Assembly (NCBI RefSeq): GCF_907165205.1
Contig: NC_058196.1
Coordinates: 2,956,501-3,020,500 of the forward strand
Origin: Coccinella septempunctata
Taxonomy: Eukaryota; Arthropoda; Insecta; Coleoptera; Coccinellidae
Length of the DNA stretch: 64,000 nt
Reading direction: 5' to 3'
The notes below the pieces were generated by a model. That model made no database searches. It worked only from the letters and a program-made list of their open reading frames with translations, and had not been told where the DNA came from. The first letter of the stretch is position 1, and the number at the start of each line of letters is the position of its first letter. Shown one piece after another: positions 42,941 through 53,250 of the stretch. Made by a program: the position numbers and the translations under genes.

Positions 42941-44407
42941 GTGAAGAATATTATTTCAAGAAATTCCAAAAAATTCACATATGCTCAAAAGAAATTTATC
43001 ACACCATCTTATAGCAAACCCCCACATTTATACGGCCCACCTAAAATACATAAACCTCTTATTCCTTTGAGACCAATAGTAAGTTCACTCGGATCCCCCT
43101 GTCAAAATTTTGCTAAATATATATTACAATTTTTGAACCCATTAACAGGAAAATCAACTAGTTTTTTGAAAAATACTCAACACTTTCTTGAAAAATTAAG
43201 AAATTCTAATTTAAATGCAACAGACATCTTAGTAAGTTTTGATGTAGTAAATCTTTTTCCAAATGTTCCAATTGATGAAACTCTTGAAATAGTGAGAACA
43301 AAATTGATTAATGATAGAACCATGTATGTAAATTCGAAATTGACTATTGATGATATAATGGAGATATTAGAAGTTTGCCTGAATTCCACATATTTTCAAT
43401 TAGATGATGTTTTCTATAAACAAAAATTTGGTATGGCTATGATGAAGACGATGTTTTTGTGATTTGGCAAAATGGTAGAGATGAACTAGAGAATTTTTTT
43501 GATCAAATAAACAACAAAGCACCTACAATAAAATTTACAATGGAATTAGAGCAGGATAACAAAATTTCATTCCTAGATGTTTCAATAAAAAAGTTTTCGA
43601 ATTACTTATTTTGAAACGAGCGTTTACCGAAAAACGACACATACTAATAGATATTTGAATTTTTATTCCAATCACCAAGTGAGTGTCAAAAGAGGTATTA
43701 TTAAAACACTTTATGATAGAGCTAATTTAATTTCATCTACACCCGAAATTAGAAATAATGAAGTTGACTTCATTAATCATTTTCTTAGGGATAATCAATA
43801 CACGGAAAATTTTATTGAAAAAACAATATTTAATTTAGAGAGAAAAATGAATAACCAAAATCGTAATAATGATCAGGAACAACCAACAAACCGTCAAGAA
43901 CAACCAAATTTATTGAATGTAATTCCTTATGTTAATGGCCTTTCAGAAAAAAGAAGAAGAATCGGTTCGAAGTTCAACATACAAACTGTTTGTAAAACGC
44001 AAAATGATTTAAGATCTATATTAACAAAAACTAAACCTTTGAACGAAAAACAAAAATCAAAAAATTATATTTACAACATACCCTGTATTTGTGGTAAAAC
44101 TTATACAGGTGAAACGTCCGGACCTCTAGAAATAAGAAAACGCGAACATAAAAATAATATTGAAAATAGAGAAATTAATCGATCACAGATCGCAGATTTG
44201 TTCTAATACGGGAGACCACATGATGGATTGGGACAACACTAAAATTTTAATGACGGAACCAGACCATTATAAACGAAAGATTAAAGAGTCTACGTGTATT
44301 CTATTAGATCAAGATGATAATTTGGCAAATTGTTCGGTAGGAATAGATCATATTTGGATCAATTTACTAAATAAGGAACTGTCATCCGGTAATTTCAAAA
44401 TTAAATG
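42941..44407 (+). pseudogene. PLE3 polyprotein remnant (RT with deleted core, GIY-YIG)
   Basis: 42941-43462: 'HLYGPPKIHKPLIPLRPIV', 'ILVSFDVVNLFPNVPID' (first catalytic Asp), then 'FYKQKFGMAM'. There the sequence jumps to 'EDDVFVIWQNG', so roughly 60 codons including the normal YVDD context are deleted and the frame is shifted. 43655-44206 continues with the connector ('YLNFYSNH' region) and the GIY-YIG start ('NYIYNIPCICGKTYTGETSGPLEIRKREH'). 44160-44407 gives the C-terminal part after another frameshift. Dead copy. Confidence 0.83.
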
Positions 44408-44499
44408 AATCAACGTTTCTATGAAGTCTCTGTTTTTATGTATTGACAATTAATGTCAAACAAAAGCCACAATTCAGAAGAATTTCGAAAATAGATTTT

Positions 44500-44540
44500 T
44501 CGTCTTATGAAGGAGTCTGATATAGACTCCGAAACGTTAC
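44500..44540 (+). ncRNA. Hammerhead-like core with mutated first box, PLE3 3' terminal repeat
   Basis: Same structure as 42733-42770 but the first core box reads CTTATGA (44504-44510) instead of CTGATGA. Stem II and GAAAC (44531-44535) are unchanged. The G-to-T change hits a catalytic-core base, so self-cleavage is not expected. Confidence 0.6.
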
Positions 44541-44799
44541 AACTCAAAATTTTAATTTCAACGTTATTTATTTTCAGTTCATTGTCAGGCAACAATTTTT
44601 TCTAGTTAATTTGCTCCTGACAAATTAGTGCAAAAAATTACGCAGAGATTGGGAGTGAAAACCCTAAAAAGTTTATGAAGAAATGTTTAATCTAATCTGA
44701 TGAAATACCTCTCATTAACGAGTTGGGGGATTTTTTCAAAGATACCTATCTATTATGATATAGTTGATTATTGAAAATAGTAAACACTGGAAAACTTAC

Positions 44800-44950
44800 C
44801 ATCAAAGTTATACATCTCTGCAATATGATTAATAATGCTGGAACTCAAATAACTGTATTTTTTGCTCAAATCTCTCAAGCAATGGTTCTTTTTCATATTC
44901 TCAAAAGCAACAACTCCTGGAAACTGCGGAGCATTCATGGCCCAAGACAT
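44800..44950 (-). pseudogene. Right N4BP2-like gene, exon 1 (intact)
   Basis: ATG at 44950-44948 and a consensus donor GTAAGT at 44799-44794. It reads MSWAMNAPQFPG... through 'HIAEMYNFD' plus one base (phase 1), which joins in frame to exon 2 at 40427. Together with exons 2, 3 and 4 it makes a complete gene model (36255-44950, minus strand) damaged mainly by the TAA in exon 2. Intron 1 holds PLE3 and the long-TIR element. Confidence 0.75.
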
Positions 44951-45235
44951 CTTATTGGGGATAGAAAAATAACTTTCAAAACCCCCCTGAAGAACGACTG
45001 GAAACTTAAGCACGAATTGAGAAGATTTAGGAGTAAATATTTCTCAATATATTTTCAACCTTGCACTTTCACGAATACCGAGTAGTATTAATATATCACT
45101 TAATATTCAACGTTCGAGAAAAACAATAACACTACAAATTTTGTTGATCTTTCAAACTACGAATGCCAAATAGAAATCAACAACTAACGTTTATACCTCT
45201 GGTTATGCGCATTGCAGGTTTGGGGTACATACTTA

Positions 45236-45420
45236 TATACTCACCCTAAGGTAACAGGTAGAGCAGCGGGCGTTCATTGGTTCATCCCTACCATCTCTAA
45301 TAGGTTTTTCATTCGTATTGTCCAAGCTCTTTTTCTATCTTATCTTATCTTGTATTATAATTATTTTATTCATGTGCCTCTGAATGCTCTCTTTTTTATT
45401 TGCATCTTCGGATGATAATT
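45236..45420 (-). mobile_element. Isolated 3' end of the Jockey-like LINE
   Basis: Minus-strand sequence that matches the last ~180 bp of the Jockey-like LINE (compare 19798-19975): 'ataattataat', then 'aaaaagagcttgga', and the terminal 'ccttagggtgagtatat'. It lies about 50 bp outside the outer edge of the right duplication arm. No coding part remains. Confidence 0.75.
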
Positions 45421-45730
45421 CCTTCTGTTATTATTAATACTTCAGTTTTAAAAAATATGATATGTATTGTTTCCGTCCTTTACGACTTGTGCTTGAAGGA
45501 CTTATCCGTTTTATCAGGTCATGAACATTCTTCGTGTTGATCTCAAACATAACAATTTATACCAAAAAACAAAATATTTTGCTAAAAATATCACAAGCCG
45601 AAAAAAACTGAGAAGAAAGTTTTGCGATTATTTCAGAAGAAAAATAACATAAACTTCAACCACCGCATACTAAATAAAAATGGAATACTACCCTTCTTGG
45701 GCGATTTCACCCCTTGAAGTTATGAATCTA
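45421..45730. other. Gene-free stretch
   Basis: No gene, repeat or BEL-derived sequence recognised between the Jockey fragment and the microsatellite tail of the next LINE. Confidence 0.4.
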
Positions 45731-47163
45731 GATAATAATAATAATAATAATAGTTTATTGATCCTTTTAGACATAACAAGGTATGTATAGGACAAGTCAT
45801 AGTTGGAAGTTACTTCAAATATTATCAAAATCATTAACACTACAATAACACTTTTGCAGAAGTATCTGCTTAACAACTTTCTTAAAATTAATTACATTAA
45901 GAGACTTAATATTACGTGGAATGTGGTTGAATATTTTAATGCATTGATACTTAGGTGACATATCAAACTTGGTTGTCCTATGTTTGGGTATTGACAATAT
46001 GACATCATTTCTAGTATTATAGGAATGGAAGCTAGAAAGGTTTACCAGATCATTATGCTTTTCCTTAACAAAAATCAAACACCTAAAAATGGAAATAGAA
46101 GCAAATGGTATAATAATATTCTATTTTCCAAAAAGACTGGTCTACAAGACGATCGTGGTGCAACATTATATATTAAACGCAAAATTCTTTTTTGGAGAAT
46201 TAAAACTCTATTAGCATCTGTCGAATTCCCTCATAACAAGATATTATATGTTAGGTGACTAAAAACCAAACTGTAGTAGATATTCATAAGTGAATGCAAG
46301 GGAAGTAAAAATCCGATCCGACATAATGCATAATAAAAACTGTACAGTTTTTTACATACTGCATCTATGTGTGCATCCCATTTTAGATGCCTATCGATAT
46401 TTATGCCAAGAAATTTTATGACGTCCTTTGATGAGATGACAGAGTCTGAATATCGGGCCACAAGAGCAGTGACATTGTCAGAAATTGAAAAATAAATACA
46501 TTCGTTCTTGTTAACATTGATAATGATGGCATTTACATGACACCAATCAACAAAGCACTGAATCAATAAGTCACATAACCTCTGCAGCTCATCCAAGGTA
46601 TCCGCAGCAACTGCCAAAGAGAAATCATCGGCAAACAAGATAGCTCGAAGTATATTGGATAGCTGGTTGCGAGTATTGCTTCTATTAATGAATAATTTCC
46701 TTAATTTCTCCGGAAGGTCGTTGATAAACAACAGAAATAAAAGTGGTCCCAGCACAGACCCCTGCGGTACCCCCAGTTTCAGACTATGTGTACTTGATGT
46801 TGCTTCACGAACCCTGACAGATACAACTCTCCCTTCAAGATAACTTTTAATCCATTCAAGAAATACTCCCCTGAATCCCAAATTATAGCATTTGTCGAGT
46901 ATAAACTGGAAAGAAATACTGTCAAATGCTTTGGACAGGTCAAAAAATAATCCCGCGACATGCGAACCATTGTCAAGACACTCGTAAACAAATTCAACAA
47001 ATTCCAGAGCCGCAGATTGAGTTGAGCGACCTGATCTGAAACCGTGCTGTGAAGTAGTAAGCAATTTAAATTTATCCAGGAATTTGATCATCCTATTGAA
47101 CACTAACCGTTCTAATACCTTAGAAAAACAACTGAGGATTGAGATAGGTCTATAATTATTAAC
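45731..47163 (-). mobile_element. CR1/Jockey-group LINE inserted in the BEL element (5' truncated)
   Basis: Minus-strand LINE. The 3' end is a (TAA)n run at 45731-45753. The 5' end lies at about 47163, where the sequence changes from RT ('YRPISIL'-type start) into BEL pol. It has a retained frame at 46231-47103 and a decayed 3' part (45815-46230). Confidence 0.8.
46231..47160 (-). pseudogene. Non-LTR reverse transcriptase fragment
   Basis: A 290-codon frame: 'FNRMIKFLDKFKLLTTSQHG', 'FRSGRSTQSAALEFVEFVYE', 'GLFFDLSKAFDSISF' (catalytic Asp), 'LGVPQGSVLGPLLFLLFIND', 'ILFADDFSLAVAADTLDELQ' (catalytic ADD) and 'IKFLGINIDRHLKWDAHIDA'. It ends at the start of the C-terminal region, with the remainder frameshifted (46078-45815, 'SFHSYNTRN', a conserved LINE tail). 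Endonuclease missing. Confidence 0.83.
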
Positions 47164-49948
47164 ATCAAAAAATCAAATTTCAAAACATATATCATGCTTC
47201 TAAGGAGTTTAGTGAAATTGGAAAATTTTGATATGAAAGAATATAACTCGTCAATTGTTGTGACAACCATTGAAATAATTTGTGCTTCAGGTAAATCTTC
47301 CGACAGATTTACATTATGTATTAATTTCAAAGGCCGAAAATTTCATCCTTTTCTAACCACAAGGGGCCGTGAAGCCAACGTTCAATATTCAAAAGAAATT
47401 TGGAGGGTGTGACTCCTCGTGAAACAATATCAATATCTATTTTGTGTTCCTTGAACGAAACACCAATTTTCTATATGCAAATTAGACCGAATTTGAGAAA
47501 CGCGGTTAGCTATAAAAGTCTTAAACTTGTGCGGAGACTGCGCTATCCATCCTAACACAATCATCGAGTCAGTACAAGCAAAAATATTATCTATTTGGCA
47601 ACGAGTGGAATAAACAGAAATTACATATTTAAGTAATTTCGATAAAAACAGGGCAGTACAAAGTTCTAAGCGGGGTATAGACACAACTTTAAGTGGAGCA
47701 ATTTTAGATTTAGAACATATCAAATTTATGCAGGATTTACCGTTTGAAACAGTTTTCATATAAACAGCAGCGGCATAACTAGTTTGACTTGCGTCGGAGA
47801 AACCTATTAAGGTTATAGGCGAATTTGTATGAGCTCCTAGCCATCTAGGAACTTTCACCTGAGTAAGAAGAGGCAATTCATTTTCAAAATCTTTCCAGCT
47901 GTTAACAAGTTCGACTGGAGGGTCCGAGTCCCATTCTAATTTAATGGACCAGAGTTTACGAATAAACAATTTCGCGTACAATACTACAGGACCTAAGATA
48001 CTCAAAGGATCATAGATTTTGCTAATATGTGATAAAATGGTTCTCTTTGTATATTTTTGATTACTTTGATAAATTAATGCTACATCGAATGAAAGTACAT
48101 CCGATTCAGATTTCCACTGTATTCCTAATACAGGAAAGAAATCTTTTTCAAAATTAATTATCTCAGGAGAATGTTTCTCGGAGGGTATGCATGACAATAA
48201 TTGCGGAGAATTTGTATACCATTTTTTGATTTCAAAACCGCCAGATTCGAACAATTTTGTCAGTTCAACGAATAGCGTTTTTGCCTCAACGATACTATCA
48301 ACGCTGGTTACTAGATCATCAACATACATACATATCGTTCAAAACTATTTTCGAAGCATATGGAAAATTTTGAGCTTCGTCGTGACATAATTGTCTTACT
48401 ACTCTGAGACTCAAAAATGAAGATGATCTTATACCAAATACCACTCTATTGATTTGATAAACTTCAATAGCTTGATTGGGAAAAAATCGCCATAAAATTA
48501 ATTGAAAGACGCGATCTTGTTTCAGAAATTTGACAAATGTCCGCGATAAGGACAATAGAAAACAATCTAAAATTGAGAAACATTTGAACTATGTCCACCT
48601 GTAATTTAGATCCCGTGTGCAAACAATCATTTAATGAAAGAGATGAGGGTGTAGTTTTTGCACTGGCATCAAAAACAATTCGAACAGGAGTGGACACACT
48701 ATCTTTAAAAATTGGATGATGTGCAATTATATAATGCGGATGATTTCTTATGTCTTGAAATCTATCATCATCGACTGAACATATTTTATTCATATGACCT
48801 TGTTGAAGGTAATCTGAAATGATAGCGCTACATTGTTCCCTGAGAACTGGAGATGAGCTAAGCCTTCTTTCCAAGCTGAAAAATCTCTTTAACGCGGTGG
48901 TAAAGGAATCACTCAAGTTATTGGGTTCTATCTTGAAAGGTAGACACACTGTATATCGACCAGAAGTAGATCTGGAAAAAGTAGATTGAAAATGAGTTTC
49001 GCAAACTAATTCCTCATCAGTATAATGTTTGATAGCCGGAACTTCTTCAAGATCCAAGAAATTTTTTACTAAATTTTCGAGGGGTTCATCGGAGATCACC
49101 GCATTATAATAAAATTTAGATCGAACAATCTCGTTTGAAGCGGCCGTTCGCGCTTTACCGGAAATAATATAACCCAAACTTGTATCTATTGCTACTGGTG
49201 AATCACTTTTATGTGAAATTTTATTCTCATTCAGAATCGTTGCGAAAATAGCAGATCCTGGGTTGCCATCAATTTCCGAACATTCAGTGAATGTATCATC
49301 AGCTAAGGGAATATTCGAAAACAAATTTAAATATTCTTGAGAAATATTACTCCTTGGCAATTTGACAGTCAAGTTATCTACTACTGAAGCATCTAAAGTG
49401 AAAAATACATTTGAGTCATAGCGAGAAGAAATGCAAATATTTCTTGCAATGCCTCTGACGGCACTTTTATAGTTTCCGATTCCTATAATAGTTTGATTTA
49501 ATTCCATAATCGGAATGCTCAAATTTTGACAACATTGAAATGAAAGAAAATTTTCTTCGCTACCACTGTCAACTAAGACGCGAATTTCCTTGCTATTTCC
49601 ACCAGGAAATGAGATTAGAACCTTGGCAGTAGGCAATAGAGAAACTCTAGAATTAGAGGTAGAGGCATTCGAGTGTGAGGACACAACATAACCAACCTTT
49701 TCCCGAGGTGGGTCCTGCTCCGAAGACGAAGTTTGAGGTTGTGGTTCAGTCACCTTACTATTATTTTTATTCATATTTGAATTTTCTTCATTATTTTCAA
49801 AATGCAATAATGAATGGTGTTTGAGTTTACAAGCGTTGCATGTATTTGTTGATTTGCATGAGGAAATCTTATGTTTGGAACTTAAACAATTCAAACAACA
49901 ACATTTTTCTTTAGCCACTTTATAACGACAAAATGGAGACATTTTCAA
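47163..49948 (-). pseudogene. BEL/Pao pol remnant: zinc knuckles, protease, RT, RNase H
   Basis: Minus-strand blocks 49948-48464, 48555-48319 and 48329-47430, plus a tail to 47163. In order: Cys/His knuckles ('CCCLNCLSSKHKISSC', 'TCNACKLKHHSLLH'), an aspartic protease ('RVLVDSGSEENFLS'), and RT start ('VRIVFDASAKTTPSSLSLND'). A deletion with frameshift follows near 48540, then 'RVVFGIRSSSFL', another frameshift near 48330 and catalytic 'MYVDDLVTS', then the RNase H region ('LIGFSDASQTSYAAAVY', 'RLELCTALFLSKLL', 'FACTDSMIVLGWI'). The frame is lost near 47430, and the element is cut by a LINE at 47163. Integrase is absent. Wording fits the BEL/Pao superfamily. Confidence 0.88.
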
Positions 49949-50010
49949 AATTTATTACATTTGTGAATGAAATGTGACTGCTTGCACAATGAACATTGAA
50001 TTGAACCAGA

Positions 50011-51001
50011 TCAAGTTGAGTGTGAATTTGACGCTACGTAGGAGTGGGTAGATTTCTGTTTATCAGAAGAATATTTTGGTGTGCTATGCGTGCTTAGGCC
50101 GATACCGCTACGACTAAGCATCCTTGATTGCTGTCTAATGAAATTAATTAAATTTTCATAGGATGGTAATTCATTATCTTTCAATGTCATTTCGAATGAA
50201 CGTTGAGTTTGATTGTCTAATTTAGTGAGAGCCAAAGTGACCAGAATAAAGTCAAGAGGATCCTGCTTGAATGCACTAACAGATACGTAATTTTTTTTTT
50301 AGAAAATGATTCAAATTATTGGATGACTCCACAGTTATAGGTTTGAACTCGAATATTGATCGTAAATAGGTGGAAGCTAACAATCTTTCATCTTGATATG
50401 TATCAATCAACAACTTCCAAATACTTTCATAGTTATTTGCAATTGGAGGTATTCCAGAACAAAGAGTGAGGGCACGACCACTGAGTTTACTCAGCAGATA
50501 ATGTATTTTGCACGCATCGTCTAGCTCAGCATTTTCATGAACGCAACTCTTGAAGTTTTGGTAAAATATGGGCCATACTTTAGGATCACCATTAAAATCC
50601 ACTAATTCAATTGCAGGTAATTTGTGTTGCGGTTTTAATGGAATTTTTGAAATTGTACCACTACTAATACTAGAATCCAACAATCCTTTTTCTACCTGAT
50701 CTGCGGCCAATTTAATACGACAATATAAATCTTCAGCAGCTTCAATTGCTTGATAATTTGGTGAACTATCTGGATTTATGTCTAACTGAATCATATTTAT
50801 CTCTTCTACAACTTCCATAATGCTTTGTTTTGTCGTTTCAATAGAGTATAAACCCATTCTGAAATATTCTGCAACTTTAGGCTTATTCAAATCTTTAATA
50901 TAATCTAAAAGCTTTTGAAGCCGTAAGAAAAACATTTGTTTTTTGGATTCCAAGGCCTTCAGCTTAGTTTGCCTCTTATCCGTTTCCGTGGTATTCGGCA
51001 T
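50011..51001 (-). pseudogene. BEL/Pao gag remnant
   Basis: Begins at the ATG at 51001 (MPNTTETDKRQTKLKALESK). A coiled-coil N-terminal half is followed by the DUF1759-like gag core ('KLPAIELVDFNGDPKVWPIF', 'KIHYLLSKLSGRALTLCSGI', 'LIDTYQDERLLASTYL'). A frameshift near 50280 and a stop at 50011 separate it from 50235-50011 ('ALTKLDNQTQRSFEMTL'), which completes gag before the zinc knuckles. Structural protein that packages element RNA in active relatives. Confidence 0.83.
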
Positions 51002-51660
51002 ATTGAAATGAAATATAAATATAAAATATGTTACTTATAAAAAGAAAATCTGTACTGAATACACTGACGTGAAAGAGAAAGAGCAAAGTTGTTGAAATGA
51101 GCGAGAACATCCAAACAATAACTGCAAAAACTTGCACCGGAACGTCAATCTCACAGACCACACCACATTTATGTCGAATGGAAATTTTGAGAAATCTATG
51201 AAATGAAATGAAATCTGGTCCGATAAGGATCGAAATGGTACGGCCTTTGGTCAATTATTGAAAACAATTTGTACTTACAAAGGCCTATATGATATATATG
51301 CTATTTTGAGTGGACTGTAAATGAAAAACAATTTAACTTACTACTAAGTTTTTTGGGGTCAAGCTAGTTCCAGGTGCGTTATTTCCAAATTCACCTTCGA
51401 GTAAAGGAAGTAAATTAGGAAGGGTGAAGGTAAAATAAGGAAAAAATAAGATGAATGTTAAACCTGGACAGCACTCCCACTGCGGCTCGGGATGCAGATG
51501 GTAATCCCGAGCTACCTTGGTTTGAATTAAATGCGGGTGAAGCTATAATCCTAATGATGCGGGTTGAACTATGACTGTGATGCACTAACACCAAGATGCA
51601 AACTAAATACTGCGGTTTTACTATGCCAAATGAAAATGAAATAAAAAAATTTCAGTTTTC
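51002..51660 (-). other. BEL 5' leader and presumed LTR
   Basis: Non-coding sequence upstream of the gag start. It should contain the 5' leader, primer-binding site and LTR of the BEL element. Without a 3' LTR copy in the window the LTR ends cannot be set by comparison, and I saw no certain primer-binding site. Its outer end meets the dispersed repeat at about 51660. Confidence 0.4.
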
Positions 51661-51664
51661 TGGT

Positions 51665-52495
51665 TTCTAAGAAAAAATTTGAAAATTGCTTTTCTTAATC
51701 TTCTTTAGCTGTGTCAGTGTCCTAGGCATGGACTGCTCAAAATATATATATGGAAAACCCACATTTTTTTTTCATGGAATCATCCCTTGAAGTTTCTAAC
51801 AGCGTTTTAAAGAAAGTAATGTAAGTGCTTTAAAATCTGAGTTTGCTCATCGGCTGAATTTCAAAGTACAAGGCTTTCTCGGGTCGAATAATAGTTCATT
51901 CGAATTTTAGTTTGAAATTTTTAACACTTTTATAAAAAACTCACCAATATCTATGAATGCAAATTTGGATTTGAATAATCCCGCAGATTCATATTTTCAC
52001 ATCAATTTCACTTCATTCGAAAAACTCATTATACGTATTATATGTATCAACCTACATTTAAATCATACAAATATTACTGATAGATTTTTGTATAGGAGAA
52101 GTAAGACAGTCAACATCTTCAGTATTCGTTTCATTCATCTGGGAATTCATGTTGATTATGCCTGAATTTATTGAACAAAAAGTACCTAACCAGCTTGAGG
52201 GATGCATCATTCCCTTAATGGTGCTGATAACGCATTTGAATAACTTCCAATATTCACTAATACGTTTATTACTTCAGCAGGTACTCTGCTAATAAGAAGG
52301 AACAATATTTGGTCCTTTGAGAAGCTAATCCCTGTCGGAATCATAAATCCAAATAATGAAAAACGTTCTGTCAGTTCAAAAGGAATTCCTAAATATCCTT
52401 ACTGCATTCTTCAATGTATTTACATCTAGAAACATTTTGAATAGTTTCCATGAATTTTCATTTTCAGTTCTTATAATACAGAGCCATTATATATT
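51665..52495 (+). repeat. Dispersed repeat of unknown class, copy 3
   Basis: Matches the start of the window (1-100, including 'gctgtgtcagtgtcctaggc') and then 225-905 with an internal deletion at about 51803. It ends at 'cagagccattat', the same place where further similarity between copies 1 and 2 continues, so it is 3' truncated. No coding content. Confidence 0.75.
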
Positions 52496-53250
52496 TTCAG
52501 GGATAGGATAATCAAATATGACTTATTCAGAAAAGAATCCGCAATGTTCAACATATTATATTTGGATGTTTTGCTTCTAATTTTTTTTTGTATAATCGAA
52601 ATTAATGAGCAGTCCCTAAAGTTGAGAGAATGTTTATTGAAAAAAAGGAATTAAGTATCTTTTCTCGTACTGTTGAATAGTATATTTTTCATTCCCAAAT
52701 TCTCATTTACCTACCTGCAAGAGCATTTTTAATTGTATACATTCACATGCCTTCTCGAATTTATTCTATTATAATGCGTACCTCAATGACTAATCTTTGG
52801 AATTTCGATTATATATGACGAATTAAATCGCAATTATTCATATCTTTTTGATGCATTTATATATTTATTTCATGAGCTATAGGGTTGAATTTTTTTTGCG
52901 AAAATTCAAATATTAAAAATGATTTGCAAGAGAGAACACTGCTTTCGATACATATTTGAATTGACCCAGAATGACTCAAGATATCAAATAAGAATGATTC
53001 AATAAATTATATTTCCGCTTCCAGAGAAGCTACTTAGACTCGATGAATACCAAAAATGAAGCTTCAAATTGGTTATGTGAAGTTAGCCACACTTTTCCAG
53101 CCACGGTTTCTGACATAGAGACAGTCGAATCGGGGATACAGGGCAGTTACTCGTTATTTATGAACAGTGTTGCCATATTTATTTTGTAGTAGGATAATTG
53201 AGTCTTAAGAATTCCAAATGATAATACCACAATATATAATATTTGATTGA
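52496..53250. other. Gene-free flank of the foldback element
   Basis: AT-rich sequence with no recognised gene or repeat. It is the outer left flank of the tandem array and should contain the target-site duplication of the element. Confidence 0.4.

Larger units (their letters stand above)
42509..44683 (+). mobile_element. Penelope-like element PLE3 with inverted terminal repeats and target duplication
   Basis: Inserted in intron 1 of the right N4BP2-like copy. 'aatgtttaatc' occurs at both edges (about 42498-42508 and 44682-44692) and the left arm carries the single-copy site, so a 9-11 bp target duplication can be read directly. About 42555-42860 is the reverse complement of 44415-44683. Both terminal segments contain a hammerhead-like core, pointing outward in opposite directions. 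The coding remnant lies between them. This is a second, distinct PLE lineage from PLE2 by protein sequence. Confidence 0.85.
30799..45185. repeat. Right arm of giant inverted duplication
   Basis: Reverse complement of 5000-21306, with its own insertions: a CR1-like LINE (31889-33180), about 210 bp at 33606-33815, about 200 bp at 35712-35913, PLE3 (42509-44683) and about 150 bp near 44975-45125. Missing relative to the left arm are PLE2, the Helitron, the 223-bp hairpin element and the first exon block of the unidentified gene. The outer edge is at about 45185; the inner edge is inside the Jockey-like LINE. Confidence 0.9.

Noticed and set aside
45731..45753. Stand-alone TAA microsatellite
   Set aside because: It coincides with the 3' terminus of the minus-strand LINE and is better explained as its tail.
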